Shown here piece after piece: positions 1-10,102 of a DNA stretch of 64,000 nt; the stretch's first letter is position 1; the number at the start of each line of letters is the position of its first letter. The DNA is from Burkholderia sp. MS389 (lineage in GTDB: Bacteria > Pseudomonadota > Gammaproteobacteria > Burkholderiales > Burkholderiaceae): contig NZ_CP045994.1 of the NCBI RefSeq assembly GCF_016899425.1, positions 1,426,001-1,490,000 on the forward strand, read 5' to 3'. Position numbers and translations under genes: made by a program. The notes under the pieces are model-generated. The model made no database searches. It had not been told where the DNA came from and saw only the letters and a program-made list of their open reading frames with translations.

Positions 1-574
1 GCACCAGCAGCGACGCGAAGGCTTTTTGCAGCAGCGAGAAATCGAGCGGGTAGTACAGCGCGGCCATGACCAGCGGAATCAGCGCGATCGCCGCGCCGTG
101 CAGCACGAACATGTCGCGCAGATGCAGTTGCGGGACGTACGGGAACGTGCCGGGCGCGAGCCAGAAGTACGCGCAAATCAGCAGCTGGGTGAAGCTCGCG
201 ATACGTAACAGATATGCAACGGGCAGCCACCGCGCGCGCCGGATGAACGATGCGGCGAAGCCGATCATGCAGAGCGCGGCGGTGGCGACCAGCAGCGTGC
301 CGCCCGGCATGCGGGCCGCGACGTCGATCGACAGCAGCGGCACGCGCGGTGCGTCGGGCGGATAGCCGATCACGATCACGTGAAGCGCCGGATCGATCTG
401 GCGCGCGCCCCACGCCATGACCGCGCGCCAGTAGCGCCACGCCATCGGCAATCCGAACCACAGCGACGCGTACAGCGCGGGCGTCAGCAGCGCGATCGAC
501 GACAGCCAGCGCTGCGGGTGCGCGTGGGTGCGCAGCGAACGGTCGACGGGAGGACGGACGGGATGCGTCTGCAT
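1..574 (-). CDS. Membrane protein, 3' part cut by window edge
   Basis: I do not recognise the family. The visible 191 codons start at an ATG read leftward from 574 (MQTHPVRPPVDRSLRTH) and run off the window. Hydrophobic stretches near residues 25-45, 90-110, 118-140 and 150-175 indicate an integral inner-membrane protein with several helices. It lies 13 bp downstream of the YaiO-like gene on the same strand, so it is probably the last visible gene of the glycosyltransferase operon. A role in polysaccharide modification or export is inferred from position only. Codon use is typical of the chromosome. Confidence 0.6.
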   Translation of the reverse strand, partial: MQTHPVRPPVDRSLRTHAHPQRWLSSIALLTPALYASLWFGLPMAWRYWRAVMAWGARQIDPALHVIVIGYPPDAPRVPLLSIDVAARMPGGTLLVATAALCMIGFAASFIRRARWLPVAYLLRIASFTQLLICAYFWLAPGTFPYVPQLHLRDMFVLHGAAIALIPLVMAALYYPLDFSLLQKAFASLLV

Positions 575-587
575 GGCGCCCGCCCGC

Positions 588-1598
588 TTACCAGCGATAG
601 AAGACGCTGAGCTCGCCGCCGATTCGTGAGTAATACGGGTTGTGGTAGTACGCGAATTCGAGTTGCGTCCCCCACTTGCGCGTGACCCAGTAGCGCCATT
701 TCGCGGTGATCTCGTGGCTGCGGAAATCCGCGATCTGCGAGCCCGAGCCGGTGACCTGATACGCCTCGCGGCCGACGCCGCCGCGCAGCACGATCACGCT
801 CTTGCCGACTTCGCCGTAGGTGACGGCGCCGTAGTAGGCGGGCGCCTTCACCGATCCGGGCGAATCGACCGTATAGTTCGCGCCCGCCTCGAAAATCCAC
901 TTCGGCAATGCGTACCAGATCACGCCGGCGTGATAGAGCTGGTCGCGGTGGCCGCTGCGGTTCCACGCGTAGCCGGCGCCGAGCGACACGACCAGCGAAC
1001 GATCGGACAACAGCTTGCGGTTGATCGATACGTCGACGCGCGCACTCGGCAGGATCGTGCCTGACGTGGTGCCGGAAAAGCCGATCCCGCCGAACCAGTC
1101 GGGGCCGAGGTTCTGCACGTAGGTCAGCGCGCCGAGCTGCGTGTTCTCGCCGAAGCGGTGCAGTTGCGCCAGTTCGCCGAGCACGGTGCGACTGCCGTCC
1201 TGATAGACGCCGCGCAGGTGCACGCCGTACCAGTCGCCGTAGCCGTGCGTCAGATGTGCGCTCGAATAGCCGAGCGACAGTTCGGTGTGCGATTCCTGCG
1301 GCGCCTGCACATGGGTGACGACTGCATCGGGCAGCGGCGGCCGGTTCGTATCCTCGGGCGTGAACTCGGCGAGCGGCACGCCGTCCGGCAGGCCTTCGGC
1401 GTCGACGCGCACGAACATCGATTCGTCGCGCATCCGTGGCGTGATGACGGTCGTGGGCGGCGGCTGCACGGCGGGCGCGGCGGCGGCATCGTCCGGCTGC
1501 TCCGCCAGCGCCGCGGGCGCGCCGAAGGCGACGCCGCACAGCATCGCGAGGGTGGCAACCGGCACGCGCGGGCCGCGATGGCTGGGGCGATCGGACAT
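588..1598 (-). CDS. YaiO family outer-membrane beta-barrel protein
   Basis: A 336-residue secreted protein. The start at 1598 is chosen because AAGGAG lies just upstream and the N-terminus then reads as a signal peptide (VATLAMLCGVAFGAPAALA). A low-complexity linker follows, then about 230 residues of alternating aromatic and polar strands (HTELSLGYSSAHL to the terminal VFYRW), with a C-terminal aromatic residue as in outer-membrane barrels. This matches the YaiO family. E. coli yaiO is linked to the glycosyltransferase gene yaiP, and here too a GT2 gene lies two genes upstream. Export of a surface glycan is inferred, not shown. Confidence 0.75.
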   Translation of the reverse strand: MSDRPSHRGPRVPVATLAMLCGVAFGAPAALAEQPDDAAAAPAVQPPPTTVITPRMRDESMFVRVDAEGLPDGVPLAEFTPEDTNRPPLPDAVVTHVQAPQESHTELSLGYSSAHLTHGYGDWYGVHLRGVYQDGSRTVLGELAQLHRFGENTQLGALTYVQNLGPDWFGGIGFSGTTSGTILPSARVDVSINRKLLSDRSLVVSLGAGYAWNRSGHRDQLYHAGVIWYALPKWIFEAGANYTVDSPGSVKAPAYYGAVTYGEVGKSVIVLRGGVGREAYQVTGSGSQIADFRSHEITAKWRYWVTRKWGTQLEFAYYHNPYYSRIGGELSVFYRW

Positions 1599-1608
1599 GA
1601 GGCGCTCC

Positions 1609-2604
1609 TTAACGGGATGTGTGGAACCAGCCGCTGCGCCACGCGACGAGATCGCCATGCAGGCAGGCATGATCGACGATCGATACGTCGCGCGCACACG
1701 CGCTGACCGGATGACCGGCGACGCCGATGCGCGCACCCGTCAGTCGCAACAGGCCGCCGGCCGACACGACGCCGTCGATGCAGCTCGCGTGGGCGAGCAA
1801 CACGTCGTCGCGCGCGAATACCGCGCCGTGCAGCAACGCGTGACGTTCGAGTTCGACGCGATGCGCCTTGACGCTGCCGCGCAGCACGCAGCCTTCGCCG
1901 AGGACGAGCGTTCCTTCGACGATCAGGTTGCCTTGCACGACCGTGTGCGCGGGCAGGCGAACGTCGCACGGCAGCAGGTAACGACCGTGCAGGAAGCGAT
2001 GCGGCAGCGACGCGAAGTGGCGGGTGAGCGTGATCGCGCGGCGCGGAGCGGCCGGTATGTCCGCGGGCCGCGGGCCGGGCGCCGCGCCGAAGACGAGCGG
2101 CTCGCCATACAGGCATGCGAAGCCGCCGGCGCCGCGCAGGCGCACCGTGTCGCCGACCACGACGCCGCGCAGCACCGCATCGTCGACGTCGATCAGCGGC
2201 GCATGCGCGAGCGTGCCGATCGTCGCGCCGGCACGGATGTCGATGCGCTGGCCGGCGAACGCGTACGCGGCCCGCGCGCCGTCGTCGAGCGTGATCGAAC
2301 GGTCGGCGTAGAGCACGTCGTCGCGATGCGCGTCGCGTGCGACATGGATCGTGTCCGCATGCTCGACGGCCAGTCCGAGCGTCTGCCACGGCGGCGCGCC
2401 CGATACATCCGGCGGCGGCGTGCCGGCCACGTGCGCGCGCAGCGCGTCGTGCCAGCGCGCGGCGAGCAGCGCCTGGTCGACGAACGGCCCGTCGCCGATC
2501 GGCAGCGCCGCGACGTCGCTGCGCCGGATCAGTTCATGCAGCATCGGCAGGAACGGCAGCGTGAGCACGCCGGCCACCGGCACCATCACGTTGAAGGTCG
2601 TCAT
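1609..2604 (-). CDS. Bactofilin-like / polymer-forming beta-helix protein
   Basis: A protein of 331 residues starting MTTFNVMVPVAG, with its start only a few bases past the stop of the upstream glycosyltransferase, so translation is probably coupled. The first ~20 residues are hydrophobic and may anchor it. The C-terminal half has short, regularly spaced Val/Leu-Gly strands (VVQGNLIVEGTLVLGEG, VLRGSVKAHRVEL) typical of right-handed beta-helix bactofilin-type domains. Bactofilins polymerise and can scaffold envelope enzymes, so it may organise the adjacent GT2 synthase. Hexapeptide-type acyltransferase is an alternative, but no catalytic His was identified. Confidence 0.6.
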   Translation of the reverse strand: MTTFNVMVPVAGVLTLPFLPMLHELIRRSDVAALPIGDGPFVDQALLAARWHDALRAHVAGTPPPDVSGAPPWQTLGLAVEHADTIHVARDAHRDDVLYADRSITLDDGARAAYAFAGQRIDIRAGATIGTLAHAPLIDVDDAVLRGVVVGDTVRLRGAGGFACLYGEPLVFGAAPGPRPADIPAAPRRAITLTRHFASLPHRFLHGRYLLPCDVRLPAHTVVQGNLIVEGTLVLGEGCVLRGSVKAHRVELERHALLHGAVFARDDVLLAHASCIDGVVSAGGLLRLTGARIGVAGHPVSACARDVSIVDHACLHGDLVAWRSGWFHTSR

Positions 2605-2607
2605 CGC

Positions 2608-4140
2608 TCATCGCTCCGGTTTCAACTGCCGGCGAAAACGCTCGGTCTTGTCCCACTTCAGTTCGCGGCGGAACGCCGCGTCGAGCGCGAGTCCCCACAG
2701 CGCGGAGACGACCGCCGCGATCGTCACGCAAAAGCCGACGACGTTGACCGGCACGAGCCGCAGCCGCGTCGCGCGGCCGTCGAGCCGCGCGGCGACGACG
2801 ATCTCGAAGAACACGCCGAAGTTGCCGAAGGTGCTGAACGAGAACAGCGCGAACAGCGACAGCAGCAGGCCGAGCGCGGTCGAGTTGACGCCGTTGAACA
2901 GGTAGAGCGCGAGCGCGGCGCTCCACGCGATCGCGAGCAGCGCGGGCATCGTGAATACGCCGAGCAGCAGCGCGCCGTCGAGCCGGCAGCGGCGCGAGAT
3001 CAGCGGGTTGCGCAGCACCGGAACCAGATAGCGCAGCATCGTCTGGTTGTGGCCCTTCGCCCAGCGCGTCAGTTGCCGCGCGCGGACAGCCCAGCGCTCC
3101 GGTACTTCCTCGTAACATTCGGCGTGGTTCAGATAGACCGTGCGCCAGTCGCTCAGCAGCAGGCGGTAGGTCATGTCGGTATCTTCGGCGAGCGTGTCGT
3201 CGCACCAGCCGCCCACGGCGTCGAGCGCGCCCTTGCGGATGCCGCCGACCGTGCCGCCGTACTGCGGCACCAGGTTCAGATTGTTGCGGGCTTGCTGGTT
3301 GACCTGATAGCCGCCCGCGCGCTCGAGATCGAGTAGCCGTGCGAGCAGGTTGCTGTCGGCGTTCTGCGGCACGACACGGCCCATCACCGCGCCGACTTCC
3401 GGGTCGAAGAACGGCGCGACCAGTTCCTTCAGCAGCCCCGGGCGCGGCAGGTAGTCGGCATCGAATACCACCATGATGTCGCCGCGGATGAAGCGCAGCG
3501 CATCCTTCAGCGCGGCTGCCTTGCCCGGCTTGCCGGTCTCGCGGTGAAACGGCTGAATCAGCTCGGGCGCGAGTGCGCGGACTTCGTCGATCAATGCGCG
3601 CGTGTTGTCGGTCGAGCGGTCGTTGACCGGAATGATCGTCAGCCGGTCGCGCGGGTAGGTCGTCGCCAGCAGCGCCATCAGGCAATCGACGATGACGGTT
3701 TCCTCGTTGTGGGCGGCGACGAAGACGGTGAGCCGCGGCCAGTCGCCGTGGGTCATCGTCCGGTAGGGCGCGTGTTGCGGCTTGAACAGGCGGTCGAGGC
3801 TGAATACGTAATGCCGGGCGGCATACGCGCACGTCAACAGCGTGAACAGCCACAGGTACGCGACGCACGGTATCAGCAGCAGCTCGGGATCGAATGCGAC
3901 GCCCGGCGTGGCGGCGGGCGGCGGCTCGAGCGACGCGTCCGGATCGGGCGAGGCCGGCGCGACGAGCGCGATGCGCTCCATCGCGATCCCGGTGGTTGCG
4001 GCCGTTGCGGCGGGCACGCCGAACCGGGCCGGTTCGGCGATCGCCTGCGAGGCGGTGTCGCGCACGATCAGCGAGCACGCAAGCACGATCAGCAGCAGGA
4101 TGCCTTGCTCGCAGAATGACGCCGCCCGCGTTTTCTTCAT
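2608..4140 (-). CDS. Processive family 2 glycosyltransferase (YaiP/cellulose-synthase-like)
   Basis: A 510-residue membrane synthase. One helix near residues 10-27 and another near 75-100 precede the GT-A domain, and three hydrophobic segments follow it. GT2 motifs are intact: VVFDADYLP (DxD metal site), LAEDTDMTYR (TED-like acceptor base) and QLTRWAKG (QxxRW of processive synthases). It should polymerise or transfer a sugar from a nucleotide-sugar at the cytoplasmic face; the sugar cannot be read from sequence. It leads an operon with the bactofilin-like, YaiO-like and membrane-protein genes. The open frame continues upstream without a stop to about 4602, but MKKTRAASFCEQG at 4140 gives a proper hydrophobic N-terminus behind a purine-rich tract. 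Confidence 0.8.
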   Translation of the reverse strand: MKKTRAASFCEQGILLLIVLACSLIVRDTASQAIAEPARFGVPAATAATTGIAMERIALVAPASPDPDASLEPPPAATPGVAFDPELLLIPCVAYLWLFTLLTCAYAARHYVFSLDRLFKPQHAPYRTMTHGDWPRLTVFVAAHNEETVIVDCLMALLATTYPRDRLTIIPVNDRSTDNTRALIDEVRALAPELIQPFHRETGKPGKAAALKDALRFIRGDIMVVFDADYLPRPGLLKELVAPFFDPEVGAVMGRVVPQNADSNLLARLLDLERAGGYQVNQQARNNLNLVPQYGGTVGGIRKGALDAVGGWCDDTLAEDTDMTYRLLLSDWRTVYLNHAECYEEVPERWAVRARQLTRWAKGHNQTMLRYLVPVLRNPLISRRCRLDGALLLGVFTMPALLAIAWSAALALYLFNGVNSTALGLLLSLFALFSFSTFGNFGVFFEIVVAARLDGRATRLRLVPVNVVGFCVTIAAVVSALWGLALDAAFRRELKWDKTERFRRQLKPER

Positions 4141-5320
4141 GTCCCCATCCCCGTGCCCGCAACGACGACCGATGAGAGCTGAAGGCGCTCCGTGGATCGC
4201 GCGGACGTCAATGGGAAACGATGGCGCGTTCGTCGCGGGGCGGTTGTCGGCTGCCCCGGACGGATGCGTCGCATCGTCTCCCGGCTTCGTTGCTTTGGCG
4301 CCCCCATCTGTCTGCTGCGATGCGCGTGCTTCGGGACGCACCTGTCCGACATCAAGCAAGGGGTGAGCCATCTGCCGCGATGCCCCGCGCAGCAAGGAGG
4401 CCCGCGCGGGAAGCGGATGCGGCATGCGTGCAGCCGGCGTGTTTTGATTCACTGACGAATCAGCGTGCGCGCGTCGCATCCGACCCCGCACGGTCGGCCG
4501 CGCGGCTCGAGCGCGTCGCGCGGTGCCCGGACCGTCCCAGCTGCCGATGCCGCGTGGCCGGGTGCGGCTTGGCATGGCTGGCCGTCGCGTGTCGTTCGGC
4601 ATGCACGCGTCGGCCCGCGATCGCTACGCGCGCTGCTTTCACATGAGACGAATGGACCGGACTCCGATGTATTCGCCGGTTTCGAATCCGCGTTACACAT
4701 TCGCAACATTTCCCGAGCCCCGATTCGTGTGATTCAACGCGGCGTCGGATGTGGGCGAAATCCTGCGCGCGCCACGGCGGTCGACGCTCGCGTGCGCGCC
4801 GCGCACTGCACAGACGAAAGGGGCGAATCGAGGCGACGCAACGCGCGTCGAAAGGTCCGTGCGATTCGCTTCGTCACGAGGGCTCGACATGCATGCGCGA
4901 TTCGTCGGACGACGTCGTCAGACGGATCGCGCGAGCGTCCGGCTGTTTATCGTTGCCGCGTCGATCCGGCGATGCGGGTGTCCGTAGCAGTTGTGAAACA
5001 TTCCATGACGCACCGTTCGCGGGCAATGGCCGCGGAGCGAAGCGGGCCGCGACGCGAGCCGGCTGGTTTGAATATTGCTGGTGTGGGAGGACGTGACGCT
5101 CGACACAGCGAGGAACGACTCATGACGTGATTGATCCAGTGCAACGGGACGCCGGTAGTACGACGATTCGCGCGGCCTGGACCGCGCGGACGCGGCAGCG
5201 CGCTCGCCCCGCCACACCGCCGCATGTCGATCGCGTGCGTGTACGGGATGCGCCGCCCGAATACATGCTTCGCGCCGCGTGCAGGATCGCCGGGCGCGAA
5301 GCGGCTAAACGAGGATAACG
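4141..5320. other. 1.18 kb region without a recognised gene
   Basis: Between the GT2 start and wecB no frame on either strand shows the G/C third-position bias of the neighbouring genes; reading frames stay open only because stop codons are rare in GC-rich DNA. It must hold the two divergent promoters. The last bases before 5321 carry the wecB ribosome-binding site (GAGGATAACG). I could not identify an RNA gene or a repeat. Confidence 0.5.
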
Positions 5321-6538
5321 ATGAAGAAGATCTTGCTTGTGTTCGGGACTCGGCCGGAGGCCATCAAGATGGCGCCGCTGGTGCGTGCGCTGAAGGCGCA
5401 GACGGATGTCGACGCCCGCGTGTGCGTGACCGCGCAGCATCGGCAAATGCTCGATCAGGTGCTGACGCTGTTCGACATCAAGCCCGACTACGATCTCAAC
5501 CTGATGCGGCAAGGCCAGACGCTGACCGACGTGACGACCGGCATTCTTCATGCGATCGGCGTCGTCTTCGACGATTTTCGGCCGGACGTCGTGCTGGTCC
5601 ACGGCGATACGACGACCACGCTCGCGGTGAGCCTGGCGGCGTTCTATCGCTATCTGCCGGTCGGTCACGTGGAGGCCGGCCTGCGCAGCGGCGACATCTG
5701 GTCGCCGTGGCCGGAGGAGCTGAATCGCCGCGTGACCGATGCGGTGTCGTCATGGCATTTCGCGCCGACCGGGCAGGCCCGCGACAACCTGCTGAGCGAG
5801 GGCGTGCCGGGCGGGGGCGTCTCGCTGACGGGCAATACCGTGATCGATGCGTTGCACGAGGTCAAGCGCATGCTGGATCGCACCGCCGCGCTGTCGGACA
5901 AGATCGCCGCGTACTTCCCGTTTCTCGAACCGTCGCGGCGCGTCGTGCTGATCACCGGCCATCGCCGCGAAAGTTTCGGGGAACCGTTCCGGCATTTCTG
6001 CGACGCGCTGTGCACGCTGGCGAACCGCTATCGCGATGCGCAGTTCGTCTATCCGCTGCACCTGAACCCGAACGTGCAGGAGCCGGCGCGCGCGCGGCTC
6101 GGCGGCGTGCCCAACATCTACCTGATCGAGCCGCAGGAATACCTGTCGTTCGTATTCCTGATGTCGCGCGCGCATTTCATCATCACGGATTCGGGCGGCA
6201 TTCAGGAAGAAGGGCCGGCGCTCGGCAAGCCGGTGCTCGTCACGCGCGAGACGACCGAGCGGCCCGAGGCGATTCAGGCCGGCACCGCGCGGCTCGTCGG
6301 CACCGATCAGGACCGGATCGTGTGGGAAGCGTCGCGGCTGTTCGACAGCGAGAGCGCGTACGAGGAAATGTCGCGCGCGAGCAATCCATACGGCGACGGC
6401 CATGCGAGCGAGCGGATCGTCCACGCGCTGATGCGTACGCCCGGCGTGCCCACGAAGACGACCAGTTTCTCGATGGGCGCCGCGGAGATGCCGTTCAACG
6501 CGCTCACGCTCGGGTTGCAGGCGTTGCGCTCGCCGTGA
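5321..6538 (+). CDS. wecB: UDP-N-acetylglucosamine 2-epimerase (non-hydrolysing)
   Basis: A cytoplasmic enzyme interconverting UDP-GlcNAc and UDP-ManNAc, which supplies ManNAc-derived sugars for surface glycans. The 405-residue length is slightly above the ~375 of E. coli WecB. Family hallmarks are visible: [14 protein letters not shown] at the N-terminus, [31 protein letters not shown] and the C-terminal TDSGGIQEE. The start follows GAGGATAACG. A hairpin follows the stop, so it seems monocistronic. It lies divergent from the GT2 cluster, which suggests but does not prove that it makes a precursor for that cluster. The ~35 residues after RIVHAL are less conserved. Confidence 0.93.
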   Translation: MKKILLVFGTRPEAIKMAPLVRALKAQTDVDARVCVTAQHRQMLDQVLTLFDIKPDYDLNLMRQGQTLTDVTTGILHAIGVVFDDFRPDVVLVHGDTTTTLAVSLAAFYRYLPVGHVEAGLRSGDIWSPWPEELNRRVTDAVSSWHFAPTGQARDNLLSEGVPGGGVSLTGNTVIDALHEVKRMLDRTAALSDKIAAYFPFLEPSRRVVLITGHRRESFGEPFRHFCDALCTLANRYRDAQFVYPLHLNPNVQEPARARLGGVPNIYLIEPQEYLSFVFLMSRAHFIITDSGGIQEEGPALGKPVLVTRETTERPEAIQAGTARLVGTDQDRIVWEASRLFDSESAYEEMSRASNPYGDGHASERIVHALMRTPGVPTKTTSFSMGAAEMPFNALTLGLQALRSP

Positions 6539-6587
6539 GGAAGACCGTGCGGTAGTGCGTGGCGTCGCGTTCGGCGCAACCATCAAG

Positions 6588-6621
6588 CATCCGGTCCGGC
6601 CGTGAGGTCGGCCGGATGTTT
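6588..6621 (+). terminator. Hairpin after wecB
   Basis: CATCCGGTCCGGCC and GGTCGGCCGGATG can pair around GTGA with one bulge and one mismatch, followed by TTT. It lies 50 bp after the wecB stop and is the best terminator candidate. Confidence 0.55.
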
Positions 6622-6990
6622 GCCTATGTGCGACCCGGAACGCGCGCTCGCGATGCACGCTAAAGCCCCGTCGATGACACGCGCCATCTCCGGCCGTGCG
6701 TTCTCCCCGCTTGCCTGAAACGCCCGAATCGCCGCGACCCGACGTGAAATCCGAAATGGTTCGATAATGCGGGCGGCGATCCATGCGGACGAGCGCCGGC
6801 CGGGCAAAGGCGAAAGGTTGCGCAGGCAACCGGCCGACGGCATCGTTCGCAGCATCCGCCCGACCGTGCGTGCACGCGACACGGTCGACGAAACGGCGCC
6901 ACGCCTGCCTGATCGTTCGGAATGTGCGCCGCGCCGTTCGAATCCCCACTCGATGCCTGCCCGGCGGGCATCGCAACCAGGAGGTGAACG
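6622..6990. other. Intergenic leader of the molybdenum hydroxylase operon
   Basis: No coding bias is seen on either strand. The stretch must carry the promoter for the two downstream genes. Its clearest element is AGGAGGTGA at 6979-6987, a near-perfect anti-16S match that fixes the start at 6991. Confidence 0.5.
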
Positions 6991-7452
6991 ATGATCACGC
7001 TGACCGTCAACGGTAGCGAGCAGCACTTCGACGGCAATCCCGACATGCCGTTGCTCTGGTATCTGCGCGATGTGCTCGGCCACACCGGCACCAAGTTCGG
7101 CTGCGGGATGGCGCTGTGCGGTGCATGCACCGTGCATCTCGACGGCGTCGCGATCCGCGCGTGCATCACGCCGGTCGCGGCGGCGGCGTCCAGGCGCGTG
7201 ACGACGATCGAGGGGCTGTCGACGGATCTCACGCACCCGCTGCAGCAGGCGTGGCAGGAACTGAACGTCGCGCAATGCGGCTACTGCCAGTCCGGGCAGA
7301 TCATGCAGGCCGCGTCGCTGCTGAAGACGAATCCCCATCCGACCGATGCCGACATCGACGATGCGATGTCCGGCAACATCTGCCGCTGCGGCACCTATAC
7401 GCGCATTCGCGCGGCGATCCGGCTGGCCGTGCGCCGCGGAGGTGACGCATGA
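6991..7452 (+). CDS. iorA: (2Fe-2S) small subunit of isoquinoline 1-oxidoreductase-type hydroxylase
   Basis: The electron-transfer subunit (153 residues) of a xanthine-oxidase-family molybdenum enzyme. The N-terminal plant-type ferredoxin cluster reads [13 protein letters not shown]. The C-terminal second cluster reads [10 protein letters not shown] and, further on, NICRCGTY. A very strong ribosome-binding site (AGGAGGTGA) sits 3 bases before the ATG. The stop overlaps the start of the large-subunit gene (ATGA). No FAD-subunit gene is present, which is normal for the IorAB type that passes electrons to a membrane or cytochrome acceptor. The substrate could be an N-heterocycle or an aldehyde. 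Confidence 0.88.
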   Translation: MITLTVNGSEQHFDGNPDMPLLWYLRDVLGHTGTKFGCGMALCGACTVHLDGVAIRACITPVAAAASRRVTTIEGLSTDLTHPLQQAWQELNVAQCGYCQSGQIMQAASLLKTNPHPTDADIDDAMSGNICRCGTYTRIRAAIRLAVRRGGDA

Positions 7453-9773
7453 GCGCGCCCGAACTCTCCGTCGACAACGAAAGCCGTCGCGCGCTGCTGC
7501 TCGGCTTCGCATCGGGCGGGCTGCTGCTCGCGTTCGGCGTGCCGTCGCTCGCGCAGACGGCCACGCCGGCGCAGCCGCCCGTCAGCGCGAATCCGCAGTA
7601 TGGCGGCGCGGGGATGCCGCATGGCTTGCGCGACGATCCGAACCTGTTCGTTGCGATCGCACCGGACGGCACCGTCACGGTGACCTGCATCCGCTCCGAG
7701 ATGGGCCAGGGCGTACGCACGAGCGTCGCGCTCGTGGTCGCCGACGAACTGGGCGCGGACTGGGCGCGCGTGAAGGTCGCGCAAGCGGTCGGCGACGAGC
7801 CGCGCTACGGCAACCAGAACACCGACGGTTCGCGCAGCCTGCGCCAGAGCTTCGCCGCGCTGCGCCGCGCGGGGGCGGCCGCGCGCACGATGCTCGCGCA
7901 GGCGGCCGCTGCCGTGTGGGGCGTCGACGTGCGCCAGGTGAAGGTGACGGTGCACGAGGTCGTCGACACGAAAACCGGACGCAAGCTCGGCTTCGGCGAA
8001 CTGGCCGGGAAGGCGGCCGCGCTGCCGGTGCCCGATACGAAAAGCGTGGCGTTGAAGGCGCCGGCCGAATTCCGCTATATCGGCAAGGGCAAGACGGCGC
8101 TGATCGACGGACGCGACATCGTCGGCGGCCGCGCGCGGTACGGGATCGATACGCGCCTCGACGGCATGCTGTATGCGGTTGTTGCGCGACCGCCGGCCTA
8201 CGGCGACACGGTCGCGTCGTTCGATGCGTCGGCCGCCGAGAAGCTGCCGGGTGTCGTCAAGGTCGTACAACTGGCGTCGACGCCGCTGCCGTCCGGCTTC
8301 CAGCCGCTCGGCGGCGTGGCCGTCATTGCGCGCGATACGTGGACGGCGATCCAGGCACGCGCGCAGTTGAAGATCGACTGGAAGCGCGGGCCGCATGCGG
8401 GCTACGACTCGGCCGCGTATCGCAAGACGCTCGAAGCGGCCGCCGCGCAGCCGGGCGACGTGATCCGCAACGACGGCGATGCGGCGGCCGCACTCGCCGG
8501 CGCCGCGAAACGCGTGCGCGCGACGTACTACGTTCCGCATCTCGCGCACGCGACGATGGAGCCGCCCGCGGCCGTCGCGCGGGTGGCCGACGGCCGCTGC
8601 GAAGTGTGGACCTGCACGCAGGCGCCGCAGACCACGCGCGACGAGATCGCGAAGGCGCTCGGCGTGCCGGCCGAGCGTGTGACGGTCAACGTGACGTTGC
8701 TCGGCGGCGGCTTCGGCCGCAAGTCGAAGCCCGATTACGTGGTGGAAGCCGCGCTGCTGTCGAAGGCGGTCGGCGCGCCCGTGAAGCTGACGTTCACGCG
8801 CGAGGACGACATCGCGCACGACTACTTCCACGCGGTGTCGCTCGAAGCGTTCGACGGCGGGATCGATGCGGCGGGGAAGGTGGTCGCGTGGCAGCATCGC
8901 ACGGTCGCGCCGTCGATCCAGTCGACGTTCCGCGCCGGCGTCGTGCACGAGCAGCCGGGCGAGCTCGCGCAAGGCATCGCGGATCTGCCGTTCGCGATCC
9001 CGAACGTGCGGATCGAGAATCCGGCCGCGCAAGCGCATACGCGGATCGGCTGGTTTCGCTCGGTGTACAACATTCCGCATGCGTTCGGCATCCAGAGCTT
9101 CGTGTCGGAACTCGCGCATGCGGCCGGCCGCGATCCGAAGGATTTCCTGCTCGACCTGATCGGGCCCGCGCGGCGTTTCGAGCCGCACATCACGGTGAAA
9201 AACGTGAACTACGGCGAGGATCCCGCGCTGTATCCGGTCGATACGGGGCGGCTGCGACGCGTGGTCGAGACGGTCGCGCGCGAGGCCGGCTGGGGGCGCA
9301 AGCTGCCGAAGGGGCACGGGCTCGGGATCGCCGCGCATCGCAGCTTCGTGTCGTACACGGCGGTGGTGTGCGAGGTGCAGGTCGACGCGGACGGCAGGAT
9401 CTCGGTGCCGCGCGTCGACATCGCGATCGACTGCGGGCCGCAGATCAATCCGGAACGGGTGCGCTCGCAACTGGAGGGCGCGGTGGTGATGGGGCTCGGC
9501 ATCGCGCTGCACGGCGAGATCACGTTCAAGGACGGCCACCCCGAGCAGAGCAACTTCAACGGCTTCCAGGTGCTGCGGATGAACGAGGCGCCGCGCGACA
9601 TCCGCGTGCATCTCGTCGCGCCGGACGACTACGCGACGCCGCTCGGCGGCGTCGGCGAACCGGGCCTGCCGCCCGTCGCGCCGGCGCTGACCAACGCGAT
9701 CTTCGCGGCGACCGGCACGCGCATTCGCAGCCTGCCGATTGCGGATCAGCTTTCGAAGCCGCAGGCGGGTTGA
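7449..9773 (+). CDS. iorB: Molybdopterin-binding large subunit, isoquinoline 1-oxidoreductase type
   Basis: The catalytic subunit, 774 residues, binding Mo-molybdopterin cytosine dinucleotide in this family. The N-terminus carries a twin-arginine-like signal ([20 protein letters not shown]) ending near SLAQT, so the folded complex may be exported with its cluster subunit. Aldehyde-oxidase-type domains follow: [34 protein letters not shown] (molybdopterin loop) and the C-terminal [15 protein letters not shown] with the conserved catalytic-type Glu. The gene overlaps iorA by 4 bp and is followed by a perfect hairpin. Substrate is unknown; isoquinoline, quinoline or aldehydes are all possible. 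Confidence 0.88.
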   Translation: MSAPELSVDNESRRALLLGFASGGLLLAFGVPSLAQTATPAQPPVSANPQYGGAGMPHGLRDDPNLFVAIAPDGTVTVTCIRSEMGQGVRTSVALVVADELGADWARVKVAQAVGDEPRYGNQNTDGSRSLRQSFAALRRAGAAARTMLAQAAAAVWGVDVRQVKVTVHEVVDTKTGRKLGFGELAGKAAALPVPDTKSVALKAPAEFRYIGKGKTALIDGRDIVGGRARYGIDTRLDGMLYAVVARPPAYGDTVASFDASAAEKLPGVVKVVQLASTPLPSGFQPLGGVAVIARDTWTAIQARAQLKIDWKRGPHAGYDSAAYRKTLEAAAAQPGDVIRNDGDAAAALAGAAKRVRATYYVPHLAHATMEPPAAVARVADGRCEVWTCTQAPQTTRDEIAKALGVPAERVTVNVTLLGGGFGRKSKPDYVVEAALLSKAVGAPVKLTFTREDDIAHDYFHAVSLEAFDGGIDAAGKVVAWQHRTVAPSIQSTFRAGVVHEQPGELAQGIADLPFAIPNVRIENPAAQAHTRIGWFRSVYNIPHAFGIQSFVSELAHAAGRDPKDFLLDLIGPARRFEPHITVKNVNYGEDPALYPVDTGRLRRVVETVAREAGWGRKLPKGHGLGIAAHRSFVSYTAVVCEVQVDADGRISVPRVDIAIDCGPQINPERVRSQLEGAVVMGLGIALHGEITFKDGHPEQSNFNGFQVLRMNEAPRDIRVHLVAPDDYATPLGGVGEPGLPPVAPALTNAIFAATGTRIRSLPIADQLSKPQAG

Positions 9774-9790
9774 CGCGATAGCTGTCCCGC

Positions 9791-9815
9791 GCCGGGCCGC
9801 CTCGTGCGGCCCGGC
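9791..9815 (+). terminator. Perfect 10-bp hairpin after iorB
   Basis: GCCGGGCCGC pairs with GCGGCCCGGC around CTCGT, 17 bp past the stop. There is no clear T tract, so termination efficiency is uncertain. Confidence 0.5.
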
Positions 9816-9854
9816 CCACTTCCCGGATACGCATACTGGCTGGCGTGTGTATCG

Positions 9855-9883
9855 TTGTCGTTTGTGAACGACCGTGCTAAATT
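9855..9883 (+). promoter_or_regulatory. Candidate sigma-70 promoter for the quinone oxidoreductase
   Basis: TTGTCG (9855-9860), a 17-bp spacer and TAAATT (9878-9883) form a good match to the housekeeping promoter. The leader to the ATG at 10103 is about 210 bp and contains a small hairpin (CGATGCC/GGCATCG near 10000-10018). The rest of the 9774-10102 gap shows nothing else. Confidence 0.45.
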
Positions 9884-10102
9884 CCTGCCAGCACTTGGCG
9901 CCACCCAACCCTTCATTCGGCTGACACGGCCGGCACCCCGGGAGGCAGCACGATCAGCCTGTCGATGTCGCGACGCGATCTCGCGTTCTGACGATGTTGC
10001 CGATGCCGTAGGGCATCGCATATGCGTCGTGAACCGGCCACGGGGAGATGTCCCGCACACCGTACCGATGCCCGGCCACGCCGCGCAAGGAGACAGAAGC
10101 GC

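Noticed and set aside
4141..4602. Upstream extension of the GT2 synthase to 4602
   Set aside because: The extra ~150 residues have mixed third positions and no motif; the start at 4140 gives a normal membrane N-terminus.
4465..5130. Open frames across the gap before wecB
   Set aside because: They lack third-position bias, ribosome-binding sites and any recognisable motif.
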